DNA of 64,000 nt from Zygnema cylindricum. Its lineage: Eukaryota; Streptophyta; Zygnematophyceae; Zygnematales; Zygnemataceae. The notes under the pieces are model-generated. The model searched no databases. It worked only from the letters and a program-made list of their open reading frames with translations, and was not told the DNA's origin. A program made the translations under genes and the position numbers. The stretch is taken from the NCBI GenBank assembly GCA_037447655.1, contig JBBHKE010002620.1:348644-412643 (forward strand). Reading direction: 5' to 3'. Positions 1-12,770 of this stretch are shown here, one piece after another; position 1 is the stretch's first letter, and each line of letters starts with the position of its first letter.

Positions 1-3000
1 TCACTTCTGTAAGAAGCGAAGACATTACATGGCAGATTGTACTAGATTGACTGAGCTGAGAATCAAGGAAGGACAGATAAGTGGATCTGCTGGAGGAAAG
101 AAGAAATCACTTGTGACAACACAAGTCAAGGGAGACGATAATGAGAATTCCGATGAGGATGACAGGGAACTCATATTCAACGAGCAATTGGAGATGAAGG
201 CCGAGACAAAGATCCCAAAGAAGTAGAAATGTGCCTTCGGCGGAGTTAGAAAAGCTCCCGAAAATGGTTGGATTATTGACTCAGGTGCCTCTATGCACAT
301 GTTTAGAGAGAAACAAATGTTTACTAAAATGAAAAAGATCTCTAGAGTAGAGATAGAATATATCGATGGGAGAGTAGTAACCACTAGCTTAGTGGGATTT
401 GTGGATCAAAAAGTCATAGTAGAAGGTAAAACATCAATAGTCACTTTTTCAGATGTTCTTTTCATGCCATAGCTGAATAAAAACCTTATCTCTACATCAG
501 TTTTAGATGATAAAGGTTTTGAGACTAGTACTAAAAAAAAATCTTTACAGCTAGCTTTGAGGATGAAGTATACTTCACAGCTGAAAAGGGTAGCTCGGGA
601 ATGTTTCGGCTGAATTTGGGTAATGAAAAGAAAAGAGTTTACAATGCTAGTGTAAATGACTTGATGATTTGGCATAAAATATTGGGGCATGTGCATCTAG
701 ATAGGCTAAATGAAATGAAAAAGATATGAGTAGTTGAGGGAATTCAGTTTGGAGATAATGAGACTTTGGGTAACTCTAGTGGATGTGCTCAAAGTAAGAC
801 CCATAGATTGTTTCTTTTTAAAACAACAACCTATAAGGGAGAAAAAGTCATGGATCAAGTTCATACTGATATATAGGGAACTGCCAAAGTGCCATCAGTT
901 GGAGGGAAGAGATTTATGCTTATTATTGCTGATGACTAGTCTAGGTATTCCAAAGTCTATTTTCTGAAGGCAAAATCTAAAGCACCAGTTTATTTTAAAG
1001 AGTATAAGGCATGGAGTGAGAAATTTCATGAAACTTCCATCAAAAGAGTGAGGAGTGATAATGGGGGAGAATATACTTCTAATTAGTTTGAGGATTTTTT
1101 GAAAGAGGAAGGAGTTCAACACCAAAAGACTGTCTCAAAGAATCCGGAACAAAATGGTGTAGCTGAAAGATAAAATCGGACATTAAGTGATAGTGCCCGA
1201 AGCATGCTAGTGCCCGAAGCATGCTGACACATAAAAAGTTAAGAAAACTCTTCTGGGCAAAGGCAATGAACTGTGCTAATTAATTTAGGAATAGAGTCCT
1301 CACCTTGAAACACCTTATGAAAGATGGATCGGGAGAAAACTTGATGTCTCACATTTAAAGCTATTCGGAAGTCAAGTTTAGAGTCTAAGTACAAAAAAAT
1401 CTGATTGGAAGTTAGATGCAAGAAGAAAGCCGGGGTATCTACTTGGATATGATGAAAATGTCAAGGGACATAGAGTTTACAATCTTAGGAAAAAATATAT
1501 CATTCTAGTTAAACACTTGGTAGTTATAGTTGAAGGAAAATTTGTAGATCCCTTCAAATATACCAAAACGGTTAGAATTAGAATTGAATCAGAAAATGAG
1601 TTAGATTCAGATCCTTTTAACAACACATAAGTTCAGCTGGATATTGTAGATGCAGGGAAATTCAAACCGAGATTGACTCGCTTTTGGAGCCACAGTTTCC
1701 AGTTCAACCCGAAAAAGAGGAAAATAAAAGATCGGAAATAGAGTCCATGGATAGGGGAGGAGATGACATTATTCGGAAAAATCCAAGATTATCCTCCATT
1801 CCGGCATCAAAATTTGAAAGAGGGAGAACAAGCAGCAAGAGGCTCTAAGAGAGACAAGTTAACAATAAAATAACTAAACTATCACATCTGAGTGAACCTC
1901 AAATTTACTTTGAGGCAATTAATAGTCCGAAATAAAGCAGATGGGTAATAGTTATTAATGATGAAATGGCTTCAATTATGGAAGCAAATACATAGGAGCT
2001 GGTGGACTATCCACCAAACAGAAAACCGATTTGATGCAAGTGGGTATTTTAGCTAAAACTCAATTCAGACAACACTATCGAGCGATACAAAGCCAAATAA
2101 GTGGAGGAAGAGTTCGCAAACAAAAAAGGGATCGATTACGAGGAGACCTTCGCTCCAGTTGTTGGATTTTCCTCCATTCGAATTCTACCCAGTTTGGCGG
2201 CAGCCGAAGACATAGAAGTATACAAGATGGATATCAAAATAACCTTCTGACACGGAGAATTAGAAAAAAAGATCTTCATGCGAGAGTCAGAAGGGTTTGT
2301 GGAGGAAGCGGAAGAAAGCAAAGTGTGTAGACAGATAAAGTCTTTTAATCTGAAACAAGCTTCCCGCCAATGGAACAAAACAATAGATTAGTTCTGTACA
2401 AATTTGGGATTTGTCCAAATCAGTTCAGATCATTCCATGTACCTATTCGAGGATGAGGAAGGTATAGTTTTCATTGCAATTTATGTTGATGATTTGCTTG
2501 TTTTAAGTAAATCAATGGAGAAAATTAATAAACAGAAAAATGATCTAAAAAGTAAATTCGAAATGAAAGATTTGGGGGAAGCAAAATATATTTTGGGAAT
2601 TCAGATGGAGAGAGATAGAGGAAAGAAAATAATTAGAGTAACCCAAAAAGAGGCAATCAGAAATATGCTTGAAAAATTTCAAATAGATAGAGAAAATAGT
2701 TGTACGACTTCGATGGATTTAAAGAAGGGAAATAAGGGAAGCCTAAAAGGAGTTGTAATTCTTGATGATGAATTAGGAGCGAAAGAAAGAGAATTTATGA
2801 GAAATATTTCGTACAAACACGTTGTTGGTAGCTTGATCTATTTTATGAACTCTACTTAGCTCGATATAGCGGCATCTGTAGGAATATTAAGTAGGAGATT
2901 GAATGACCTTAGAAAGAAAGATTAGGAAACAGTCAAAAAGGTAATGAAGTACTTGATAAGAACGAGAAATCTACGGTTGCATTTGGGAGGGGATAATACT

Positions 3001-3689
3001 GACATCACCACTTGGAGTGATGCTAGTTGTGGGGATACTCCAATAAGAAATGTAGCTTGATCTATTTTATGAACTGTACTCGGCCCGATATAGCGGCAGC
3101 TGTAGGAATATTAAGTATGAGATTGAATGACCCTAGGAAAAAAGATTAGGAAGCAGTCAAGAGGGTAATCAGGTACTTGATAAGAACGAGAGATCTATGG
3201 TTGCATTCGGGAGGGGATAATACTGACATCACCACTTAGAGTGATGCCAGTCATGGGGATACTGCGATAAGGAGATGTACATCTGGGTATGTGTTATATG
3301 TTGGGAATGGGGCTTGCTGTTGAAGCAACAAGCAACAAAAGGTGATTGCTCATTCCACCATGGAGGCTGTATATATGGCCTCTTATTCTGTTGTGAAGGA
3401 TTTGATGTGGGTGAAATCATTTCTTGAAGAACTTGGTTATATGAAGAATGGAGAGCATAAAATATTCTGGCTGCAATTGCAATTGCAGCAAATCCAAAAT
3501 ATCATTTTCAAAGCAAAACATATGGACATAAGGTTAGGCTTTGTTAGAGAGAAAGTAGAGAATATAATCATTAGTTTGGAAAATAGACTAGATGGGGAGA
3601 TGGTAGCAAATATGATGACCAAGCTGGTTCTTTCTCCCAAATTAATATTTTGTAAGGAGAAGTGTGGTTTGAAGCAAAAAGTAGACTAG
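1..3689 (+). pseudogene. Copia A5 gag-pol pseudogene, 5' end outside window
   Basis: Decayed Ty1/copia polyprotein. In order: end of a Gag zinc knuckle (HFCKKRRHYMADC, ~1-40), protease with an intact DSGAS (~277-291), GAG-pre-integrase (HKILGHVHLDRL, ~673-708), integrase (VHTDI ~859; SDNGGEYTS ~1054-1080; QNGVAE ~1150), reverse transcriptase (~1990-2860, catalytic YVDDLL ~2482-2499) and RNase H (~3000-3690, HSTMEAVYMAS ~3350). The order PR-IN-RT-RH defines copia. Many in-frame stops and frameshifts make it inactive. The longest clean stretch is 151 residues over the RT palm (2404-2859). It ends 13 bp before its 3' LTR at 3702. Same family as A1-A4. Confidence 0.93.
2829..3277 (+). repeat. 224-bp tandem duplication in A5 RT/RNase H
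   Basis: Two adjacent copies (2829-3052 and 3053-3277) both start with tagcttgatctattttatga and run through the RT-RNase H junction to the motif preceding CTSGYVLY. The second copy is closer to the family consensus (NCTRPDIAAAVG-like), while the first has extra changes. The copies differ at many positions, so the duplication is old. Confidence 0.9.
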
Positions 3690-3701
3690 AAATAATGGGA
3701 G

Positions 3702-4085
3702 TGTTGAAAAGAGTATTTACTACGTTCTATCTTTTTTCTATCTGTGTGCAGGTTTTCTCTTAAGTCCTCCATACTTGTTGTAGTTATTAGAGACGTAAGA
3801 CAACCATGATTAATGGCTGCATCCAGGTAGCCAAAGCGACAGACTGAGGAATGAGGCAGTTTTGCTACTGTCCAAAAAGTATGTGTCTTTACCGGGATTT
3901 GATCCTGTCCATACAGAGTCACCGTCGGTCAAACAACCGTTTGCCTTATCCGCCAAGTCGTAGAAGAATCGATACATGTGTGGGGTGTGATATTTATTTA
4001 AGCATTAACGCGGCGGCTAATCCATTTAACCGAACCAACTCGCTATGACGCGCATGTAAAGCGACAGAACACGGACGCGAATCGA
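3702..4085 (+). mobile_element. Copia A5 3' LTR, truncated
   Basis: Begins TGTTGAAAAGAG right after the polypurine tract aataatgggag, as expected for a copia 3' LTR. It aligns by eye with the U3 half of other A LTRs but stops near 4085, short of the usual ~1,050 bp. It contains the antisense tRNA-like module at 3895-3966. The 3' boundary is approximate. Confidence 0.75.
3870..4002 (-). promoter_or_regulatory. tRNA-like Pol III-type module in A5 LTR (antisense)
   Basis: Read on the minus strand: a TATA-like AT stretch (~3989-4002), an A-box-like region ending in CGGATAAGGC (3943-3960), a B-box-like GGATCAAATCC (3895-3905; consensus GGTTCGANTCC) and a run of five T (3872-3877). Spacing resembles a tRNA gene. 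It probably does not fold as a functional tRNA. Function is inferred from motif order only. Confidence 0.5.
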
Positions 4086-4379
4086 ACCATGTACAATATA
4101 TTGATCAGACTGTCGTGCATAGATCTAAGTGACAAACATGTATGCAACACAATCAGCTAAGCAACAGAAATGAATAAAATCAACACAAAAGAGAATGCGA
4201 CAAGATCATAGTAGAAAGCAAAAAGAATGAAATCAGAACAAGAAAAGGAAAAAAGGTAGAAAAAGATAAGTGAACCGCTGAGAAGAAGATCCTTTTATTC
4301 CTCCCCCCAAGCTCTTTAGCCTGCGGAAGAGCTAGCCAACACGATCGGAAGCTCGTGCCATCCGCTATAGAACTAATGA
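4086..4379. other. Non-coding stretch at 3' end of gypsy element
   Basis: No coding signal. A minus-strand purine tract (rc of ctccccccaag, ~4300-4311) could be the gypsy polypurine tract, which would place its 3' LTR remnant at ~4090-4300. No paired LTR was found, so the boundary with the A5 LTR is uncertain. Confidence 0.3.
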
Positions 4380-5768
4380 CTATCGGGAACTAGGAATAAT
4401 GGTGGCACCAAACACTCCATGTGAAAACCCTGATTGCAGTGGTCGCAAAGTAACATGGTAGTTTCTACGTCCGCTTGGTGACAAAAGGTACATGTTGTCG
4501 CCTCTATAATTAGCATATGCATGGGATCCATATCCTACGACTAATCTAGCAAATAACATAGAGCGCAATTCTTGAAGTGCTCCCAGAACATACGCGTGTC
4601 CGCTTCTTGTAATCCCAAATTTTGTTAGGATCCACCTTAATGATCCGTAGGATGTGTGGAGAAACATCCGTATCCAAAGTGTCGAAGGATTTCCTGCGAA
4701 GATACACATAGTCTCCCACCCGATACGGCTTCTCTTGCGGCCTGTAACCGCCGTTTTGGGTTGCGGCAAACTGAAAGGTGTCTCGATGTTGGGCAATCTG
4801 CATATTATCAAAAGCCATGGGCATTTCACGGGCGAAAAGAAAAACACGGCGGGTTAGTTCTTCCAAAAAAATTGTGGTAGAATTAAGAGGAAGCGCAAAG
4901 CTTGCAGCTTTTTGAATATTGCGACCCCCAAAAAGAACATAATACGAGCTGAAATTTGCAAGACTTGCTTGAAATGACATACGGTACCCCATGGTAATGT
5001 AGCTGAAGGACTCGTCCCAATTCGAAATGGGTTTGTCTAAGCAATGCTAACGCAAAGCACGCTTAAACGTCTAGACTGCCCGTTCAGCCAGGCCATTAGC
5101 TTGCGGATGATCGCGACTAGTACGACGATGGTCAAAGAGAGCCTCATAAGCATCTCTTAAAATTCTCCACGAAATTTTGTACCTTTATCCGTAAGAACCT
5201 TGGATGGGGCACCATATTGCATAAGGACATGTTCCTTAAAGGTTGCTGTGGAGAGCTTGGCGGTCTTGTGAGGAAGAGCTACGACTTCTACCCACTTACT
5301 GAAAGTTTTGATCATAATCATAATGTATTGTTTCCCTTTACATGAGATGGGAAACAGTTTAGCCAGGTTGACAGACCATCGATAGAATAAACACTCAATG
5401 GGTAACGGTTGGAGCAGAGTCTGCCGTTTAGAAAAAGAAGTACGGAGACGGTCTCATCGATAGAATAAACACTCAATGGGTAACGGTTGGAGCGTAGTCT
5501 GCCGGTTAGAAAAAAAAGTTGGGAGACAGTCTCTGTTGGCATATTTGTGTAGGACAACACCCACATCAGATTGCATCCGTGACCACCAATATCGTGTCTG
5601 AGCTAGGCTTAAAGACCGCTTGGTACCGTAGTGACCAAGCTCGGTGTGAATCTGTTCAATTAGGGAAAGTCGCTCTGTTGGCTGTGGTACGTGTCTATGG
5701 CTACCATCCGCCAGCAAATGAACTAAAGATCCTCCGAGCCATAGGTTATTATCGACTCTCTTTTTCAC
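4380..5768 (-). pseudogene. Ty3/gypsy integrase pseudogene
   Basis: On the minus strand, from high to low coordinates: an HHCC-like zinc-binding region (IHTELGHYGTKRS ... RYWW, 5768-5520) with one cysteine apparently lost; an integrase core with FSKWVEVV (~5290), VLTDKGTKFRGEF (~5190; second Asp kept) and HPQANGLAERAV (~5090; catalytic Glu kept); then the C-terminal region YRMSFQASLANF (~4990) and RVGDYVYLRRK (~4715), a GPY/F-type module. The first catalytic Asp seems replaced (KTFSKW where DxFSKW is usual). Frameshifts, stops and a 78-bp duplication disable it. Confidence 0.85.
5377..5532 (-). repeat. 78-bp tandem duplication in gypsy integrase
   Basis: Two copies (5377-5454, 5455-5532), both beginning catcgatagaataaacactc. 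The unit is 26 codons, so it keeps frame. It lies between the zinc-binding and core domains of integrase and would insert extra residues. Confidence 0.92.
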
Positions 5769-6180
5769 TATGTCTTCTTCGTCAACAATAGTGCCGGACC
5801 GAAAGGTTTGTGATGATAGAAAAAGAATGAGGGGCCCATCACGCTAAGGATTCACGGAGCGACGAGGATTGTGAATAGCAGTAAGACAGTAAGTAAGATA
5901 AGAACCGACTGACATGGCTGGAACATCGTCATCGTCGAAATTTTATCGAACTCCGTTATCCGTCGTTCAAGGCAAAGGATTTCAGGAAATTTCGTCTGCG
6001 TTTACGGTAAGCAAACAGGGCTTGTGGATTGTTTCAACGTCGTATTCTTGCAAAATTAAAGGCCACCAGGCTAGCTTCCCGGAAAGCTTATCGTTAGTCA
6101 TCAGCCTGTGTAGGGGCTGATGATCAGTGAGGAGTGTAAAAGGCTTTCAGTATAAATAATGACGGTAATGTACGATTCCC

Positions 6181-7260
6181 CTAAACTGCGAGTAGACATT
6201 CAATTTCATAGCTACTATAATTTGATTCAGCGCGGTTATTGCTTCTACTTGCGTAAGCAACGACGTATTCTTCCTCGTTCAACTCTATTTGTGTCAAAAT
6301 GGCAACGATACCGGGTTTTTTGAAGTCTATTTGAAGACAAAAAGGGTGCGTGTGATTGGAGGGACATAGAACCGGCGCACTTGATAGGGCATTTTTTAAT
6401 TTTTGAAACGCGCAATCTGGTCGGGACCCCATACGAAGGCCAATTCTTTTTTGACAAGGTCGTTTTACAGAGATGGATTGTACTAAAACTAAGTACAAAT
6501 CTGCGATAATAATTTGTGAGACTAAGAAAGGCTCGTAGACTTGTGAGGTCCGTGGGAGCTGGCAATTTACTGATTGCCTCTACCTTTGCTTTGAGAGGAG
6601 TGATTCCCTCAGCCGAGATAAAATGGCCAAGGTAAGGCACTCTGTCGGCTCCAAAGGTGCATTTTGTAGGATGACACTTTAATCCAACCTTTTTCAACTT
6701 GGTCATTACCCCTTTGATGTGAGCCGCATGCTCTTCAATTGTAATGGAGGCAATGAGGAGGTCATCGTAGTAACACTTAGCAAACTTACAACCTCCGAGG
6801 ACTGAGTCCATGACTTTTTGGAATACCGCTGGAGCATTTTTAAGTCTGGACGGCATTACGGCCCGTTCCCATCGACTGTCGCTACCCCAAAAGGCAATTT
6901 TATGTCAATCTTTTTCCTCTATCTCTGCTTGATTGAATCTTTGATGGAGGTCAAGGATAGAGAAATACTTCGCGCCGCCTACATGATCAAATATTTCATC
7001 GGCGAGGGGCATCGGACGACGATCTTGCACGGTTCTAGCATTAAGTTCATGATAATCGTCGCACATTTGACTTCAGTAAAATTACCATCGGAATCCTTTT
7101 TCCAAAGCATGACGGTGGGAAGCGCAAATGTGGAGTCTGACTAATAGATTAGGCCAGCTTCCTCTAGCTCAACACTTCGCTTGTCCACCATTTCCCATTT
7201 GGTCTCCGACAGAAGATGTTTTGGTTTAAATATTGGGCGGTCATCTTCGAGGTCTATCGA
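6181..7260 (-). pseudogene. Ty3/gypsy reverse transcriptase-RNase H pseudogene
   Basis: Minus-strand fragments give fingers/palm (YHELNART, then RPMPLADEIFDHVGGAKYFS, ~7110-6950), FGL-like PSRLKNAPAVFQKVMD (~6850-6800), catalytic YYDDLL (~6770; usually YIDDLL), CTFGADRVPYLGHFIS (~6660-6610), NYYRRF (~6530) and RNase H (FCLQIDFKKPGIVAI, then VVAYASRSNNRAESNYSS, 6355-6185). This order is diagnostic of Ty3/gypsy. Several frameshifts break it into pieces. Confidence 0.88.
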
Positions 7261-8245
7261 CATCTTAATAAGCTGTGTGACGACCCAAATCATTTCATTG
7301 AAAAAACAAAGGTATCGACTTTCCGTAAAACTACGTCATTTAGTAATTGTTGATCGACGTTGGTTAGAATGGTGTCGAATTTCCATTTAGGAGCCTCGGG
7401 ATTCTCAATTGTCATGGCCTCCATGGCTCGTGCAAAGGCTAACTACTCATCTACGATGAGCATTTGACCTAACTCGTAAGCCGCAATGCCTATTTAAGGA
7501 AATTCACCCAATGATTCCAGCTACGTGTAGGGAAAATAATGTGTAAGGAAAGCAGTTGTCCAATGCGGAGTAGGTGGATTATGCATGGAAATTTGAGAAA
7601 AGACAGCCGTATATGCAGGAATAGACCAAGACATATGGCTAGGGTTGAAGAAATCGTAGATAGAGATTTACGAGACTGGTGGAATTGGAGAATGAAAGAG
7701 GAAAAAATGAAATGTGGTCCCTTTGAGAGTGGGGCGCAAACATATACTTAATGATGCATTCCCCCCCCTACCTGGTTGAGACGGATGTGCTTGAGAGTGG
7801 CGGCCAACTGCGAACTCGAGACATAAAACAAAGGACAAAGATTGAGGGTCCATGACACCTTCTAATAAAGTGCATCTTTGACATTCTGCAAGACTAGGAA
7901 CGAATGTAGTGCCAAGAATGAGATGCATGAGGTGTTCTCGTTGCGTGGCGGTAGGCTCAACGAGTTCACTGGTACAGATGTTTCAGAGCATGATAAGATC
8001 GTCGTTAGAGAATGCGTGTGTGTGGATAAGCCACTAAGGTAGGGAGAACCTTGAGAGGTTCACCTGGGAAATTGATATTCAAATGAGGGGGACAATCCAG
8101 TTGACTAGAAGGCTACCCCTCTTGGAAAGGAAAAAGGGCAACCTGAATGTCTGTAGGAGGAGGACGAACTGACACATAAGCCTCACGAAGTTGACCGATA
8201 TCAATCAAGTCGTCCATTTGGAGCGAACCTGATGTGTTAGGGAAC
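7261..8245 (-). pseudogene. Presumed gypsy gag/protease remnant
   Basis: Upstream (minus-strand sense) of the gypsy RT, up to the A3 LTR. Position predicts protease and gag. I see only short open stretches (e.g. 7928-7668) and no readable DSG/DTG protease site or zinc knuckle. Assignment rests on position alone. Confidence 0.35.
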
Positions 8246-9296
8246 TGCAACTGTGAGACCCCCATAGTTCCTCAAAGTAGGCAGCTCTTACGAAACCTCT
8301 ACGATAACCAAGACCCTTTTGTATTTCAACAAGAACAACTGCCACCTTTGCAAATCAAAACTCTAACCAACTTCATCCATGTGAAGGCAAAACTCCCCTG
8401 AGTTGATAGCAAAAAGAATCTCTGAATTTGCTCCCCTGAGCAGTAAGTTATGAGTGGTCAAATATGACCTTTCGTACAGTAGCTCTCTTGGAGAGAGGGT
8501 CCTTTCTACCAAATTTTTCTAAGTCGTATCTCTCTCTAAAACTTTATCTAATCAAGTAAAATACCAATCATAATAGTGTGTCGCACAGAAAGGTACGGGT
8601 GTCGGTGTACTTTTTAAACGTCCATAATACGACATGACCAACAAATCGACACATGCTATATTTGGATTCATTTATGTAATCCTCAGAGATGGCGTAATCG
8701 AATGTGGTTGTGCCACGTGTCAATCGATGTGGCGGTGAGCGCAAATCGCCAGAATCATATTCCGCGATCTCAGCATCCTTCTTGGCCGTCCGATCAAAAT
8801 CTGGTTTTAATCGTAGCCGTGATAAATACTTGCGCGATATTTGTTTCGCTGTCGAAACAAAATGCGCGGTATTTGTTTTGGAAACATATCGTACTCCGTA
8901 TTTTACAAAACCTTTAATTATGGATGACGTATTTAGTTTCCGTTAAATGAATTAGTTCACGTCTAACAGTTTAAATATTTGTCAAACCTTATATACTTTA
9001 CCATTGGTCTTAGAGTTGTAGGATAAAGCGAACCGCTACCGGCTAACTTGAGAGACGATAGGTACAACGATCAAATCCTGGGTCCATCAAGTATTCTTTT
9101 AGGAAACCAACTAGAAACAACTGCCTGTCCCTCTTTTGATAGCACAGGCAGCCATGGCTCTATCTCCCTCTTTAACCTTCAGTGATTGCGACAAGTGTGG
9201 GAGTTGAAGAGTGGAGTTAGAGGCAGAATGCCTTTGCTTCTTTATTGCATATCATTTTAGACCTAGAAAATACTAAAAGAACCATTAATTTCTGCA
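8246..9296 (-). mobile_element. Copia A3 3' LTR
   Basis: 1,051-bp LTR, TG...CA on the plus strand (tgcaactgtgag ... aatttctgca), followed at 9297 by the minus-strand polypurine tract (ctcccttta). It interrupts gypsy sequence; the 5 bp outside are ggaac, with no matching partner at the far end. It contains the gcgcgatatttgtttcg hairpin (8832-8867), the tRNA-like module (~8991-9100) and a segment shared with other A LTRs (gccatggctctatc). Confidence 0.88.
8991..9100 (+). promoter_or_regulatory. tRNA-like Pol III-type module, A3 3' LTR
   Basis: Plus strand, antisense to the element: TATA-like ttatatac (~8991), A-box-like tgtaggataaagc (9017-9029), B-box-like cgatcaaatcc (9068-9078), TTTT at 9096-9100. 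Same order as in the other A and E LTRs. Confidence 0.5.
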
Positions 9297-12200
9297 CTCC
9301 CTTTATTTTCTAGTCACTATTCAATTTCAGACCACACTTCTCCCTGCATAAAATTAGCTTAGGGGAAAGCACAGGTTTGGTCAAAATATCTGTTACCATT
9401 TCGCAATTTGGTCTATTCTCTTAACTCATTATTTTTTTTTCCACCTTCTCTTTTACAAAGCTGAGTCTAATGTCCATGTGTTTGGCTTTAAAATGATGTT
9501 TAGGATTGGCAGCAATAGCGATTGCTGCTTGATTATCACAATTTTTTTTTTGCACACCACACTTAAGGTGACCTAGCTCACGAAGCAAAGACTTGACCCA
9601 CATCAATTCTTTAACACCAGAGCAAGAGGCCATATACTCAGCCTCAATGGTGGATTGAGCAATAACCCTTTGCTGTTTGCTACTCCAGCAACAAGCCCCA
9701 TCACCCACATATAATACATATCTAGAAGTACATCTCATCATCGGAGCATCAGTATAACTGGCATCACTCCAAGTAGTGATGTTAATATCCCCCCCACCCA
9801 AATGCAACCATAGATCTCTATTTCCTATCAAATATCTAAGAACTCTTTTAGCTGCCTCCCAATCTCTCTTAGTGGGAGTATTTAAACTTCTACCTAGCTC
9901 TCGTACAGCTGCGCTAAATGAGGCCGGGTATAATTCATAAAATAGATTAGGCTTCTCACTACTTGCATGTAAGGAATAGTCTGCATGAACTTTTGTTCTT
10001 CAAGACCTAATTCTTAGTCTAAGATTATGACTCTTTCCACACTCCCCTATCTTCTCTACTTTAACTCCATTGGAGTTGTACAACTATAAGCCTTATCCAT
10101 CTGAAATTTTTCCAACATGTTATCGATTGCTTTTTTTTGAGTCAGTCTTATAATCTTTCTTTCTCAGTCGCTTTCTAAATGAATTCCCAATGTATATCTT
10201 GCCTTTTCTATATCTTTTTATCTAATCTCGCCTTAAGATCAGTTTTCAATCTATTAATTTTATCCATTGATTTATTTAAAAAAAGCAAATCATCAACATA
10301 AATTCCAATAAAAATAACACTTCCTCATGTCAAAAACGTAGATTGAGTGATTTGAGGTGATCCGGATATATCTCGGACAGGTAAGAAACTCATCAAGCTT
10401 CTTATTCCACTGTCGGGGCGCTTGTTTCAAACCATAAAGAGGTTTAATCAGCCGGCATACCTTACTCTCCTCTCTTTGCTCCAAAAATCCTTCGGGTTGT
10501 CGCATGAAGATCTCCTTTTCTAATTCTCCATGCAAAAAAGTTGTCTTCATGTTCATCTGGTGCACCTCCATGTCTTCCACTGATACCAAACTGAGAAGTA
10601 TCAAGACGGAGGGAAATCTGACGACCGGGGCAAAGGTTTCTTCGTAGTCGATTCCCTCTTTCTGCGTAAATGCTTTTGCCACTAACCGGGCCTTGTAGCG
10701 CTCAATGGTGTTTTTTAGGTTCAGTTTTAATTTGAACACCCAGTTACAACCGATAGGTTTATGTTTAGGTGGACAATCCACCAACTCCCAAGTATCGGCT
10801 GCCATAATTGAGGCCATCTCCACATTGATGGTTGTCTTCCATCAGTTCTTTTCTGGACAATTCATCGCCTCTCCATAAGTCTGAGGTTCATCCGGATGAG
10901 ATAGTTTTGTTACCTTGTTATTAACTTATTTTTCTTGCAACCTTTTGCTACTTCTTATTCCTCCCTCAAAATCTGTGGCTAGAATAGATGGTTCCCGTGG
11001 GTTTTTTTGAATAATCTCAGCTTCTTCTCCTCCCTCGATTCTGAATAAATTTCCACCATGTGTTCCACTTCAGGCAGAGTTGTCATTGGAGTTTCCTCGA
11101 TCGAGTCCTTCTCCGTCTGATTTGTACTTGTAAGAATGTCATCTTCTCTGAAACTTGGATAGTTAGGAAGCTCAAAGTCATCTGAATTCTTTGACTCAGA
11201 TTTGATTTTTACTGACTTTGTACACTTGCACAGATCCACAGACTTTCCTTCATCCATAACTACTAGGTGTTTTCCTATGATTTTATTTTCCCTTTTTTGA
11301 TCATAAACTTTGTATCGTTTTACATCCTGATCATATCCTTACAAGAACCCCGGTTTTCTTTTAGGATCCAGCTTCCAATTAGACTGATCTGTATCTAGAC
11401 TGAACACTTGACTGCCGAAAACCTTTAAGTGAGATATGTCTCGTTTTCGGCCGGTCCATCTCTCATAAGGTGTTTAGCCTTTTATCGCTGAAGTAAAAAC
11501 TTTATTTTGTAGGTTATTAGCATAGTTAAGTGCATCGGCCCAAAATCTTTTTCCTATTTTCTTACCCGACAACATACTTCTAGCACTATCGCATAGTGTC
11601 CTATTTAATCTTTCAGCTACCCCATTCTATTTTGGGTTTTGTGAAACTGTCTTTTGGTGTTGGACTCTATCTTCCCTCATAAAATCCTCAAACTGGTTGG
11701 AGGTATACTCTCCACCATTGTCATTCCTTACTGTGTTGATTGGGATTTCATGTAGTTTTTCACTCCATGCTTTATATTGTCTAAAACATTCCTAAGCCTT
11801 TGACTAATTTTTCAAAAAATACACCCTGGAATACGAAGACCAATCATTTGTGATAGTCATCATAATTTTTTTCCCCCTTGGTGAGGGCACTTTGGCCGGT
11901 CCCCAAATATCTGTGTGTACTATATCTAGAATCTTTTCTCCATTATAGGTGGGTGTTTTTGGGAAGGGTAACCTGTGTGCTTTACTTTGAGCACATCCAC
12001 TACAATCACTTAGATTCTCACTCTCACCGAATTGAATCCCTTCCACTACTCCCAACTTTTTCATCTCTCTTAACTTATCTAGATTCACATGCCCAAGCTT
12101 TTTATGCCACAACATTATATCATGAACTGTAGCATAATAAACTTTCTTCTTTTCATTGCGTAAAATCAGCCCTAACATCCGTTGGCTACCTTTTTCAGCA

Positions 12201-12770
12201 GTGAAATAACCTTCCTCCTCAAAACTAGCAGTAAAGACTCTTTTCCTAGTGCTAGTATCAAAACCGTTATCATCTAATATTGATGTAGATATGAGGTTTT
12301 TGTTCAACTCCGGAATAAACAATAGATTAGAGAATGTAATTATAGATGTCTTTCCTTCTACTAACACTTTCAGTTCTACCCATCCTCTAAGAGATGTAGT
12401 GACTATCCTCTTTTCCCCATACTCTATCTTTACGGTGGGAATCTATCTTATCTTAGTGAACAAGTGTTTATCCTTACACATGTGCATAGAGGCACCTGAA
12501 TCTACAATCTAGCCTGCTTCACCTTTCAATCCACCGAAAGCACATTTCATCTTTCGTTGAATTTCGACCTCGTTTTTTGCTTACAACTCCTCATCCAATA
12601 AGAGCTCATTGTTTTCGTCCTTCGATTACGCCTCATGTACCTGTGTTAAAAGGGCCTTTTTCTTTCCTTTCGGGGGTCCACCGGTCTGCCCCTCCTTTAA
12701 CCGCAGCTAAGTTAACTTAGTGCACTCCGCCATATAGTGCTTGGGTTTCTTACAAAAATGGCACAAACCC
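9297..12770 (-). pseudogene. Copia A3 pol pseudogene (PR-IN-RT-RH)
   Basis: Minus strand, from high coordinates: zinc knuckle (HFCKKPKHYMAEC, ~12768-12719), protease (IVDSGAS, ~12515-12490, DSG intact), GAG-pre-integrase (LWHKKLGHVNLDKLREM, ~12110-12060), integrase (VHTDIWGP ~11910), hinge (11257-10979), RT (NWVFKLKLN ~10750; YGLKQAPRQWN ~10430) and RNase H (AQSTIEAEYMAS ~9660; NPKHHFKAKHMDIRLSF ~9500). Each domain is disrupted by stops and frameshifts. The RT palm YVDD region (~10280) is badly degraded. It sits between an LTR pair and derives from one insertion. Confidence 0.9.

Noticed and set aside
4380-8245. Retrovirus-like envelope gene with the gypsy element
   Set aside because: No open frame with signal peptide or membrane segment beyond integrase; ordinary Ty3/gypsy remnants.
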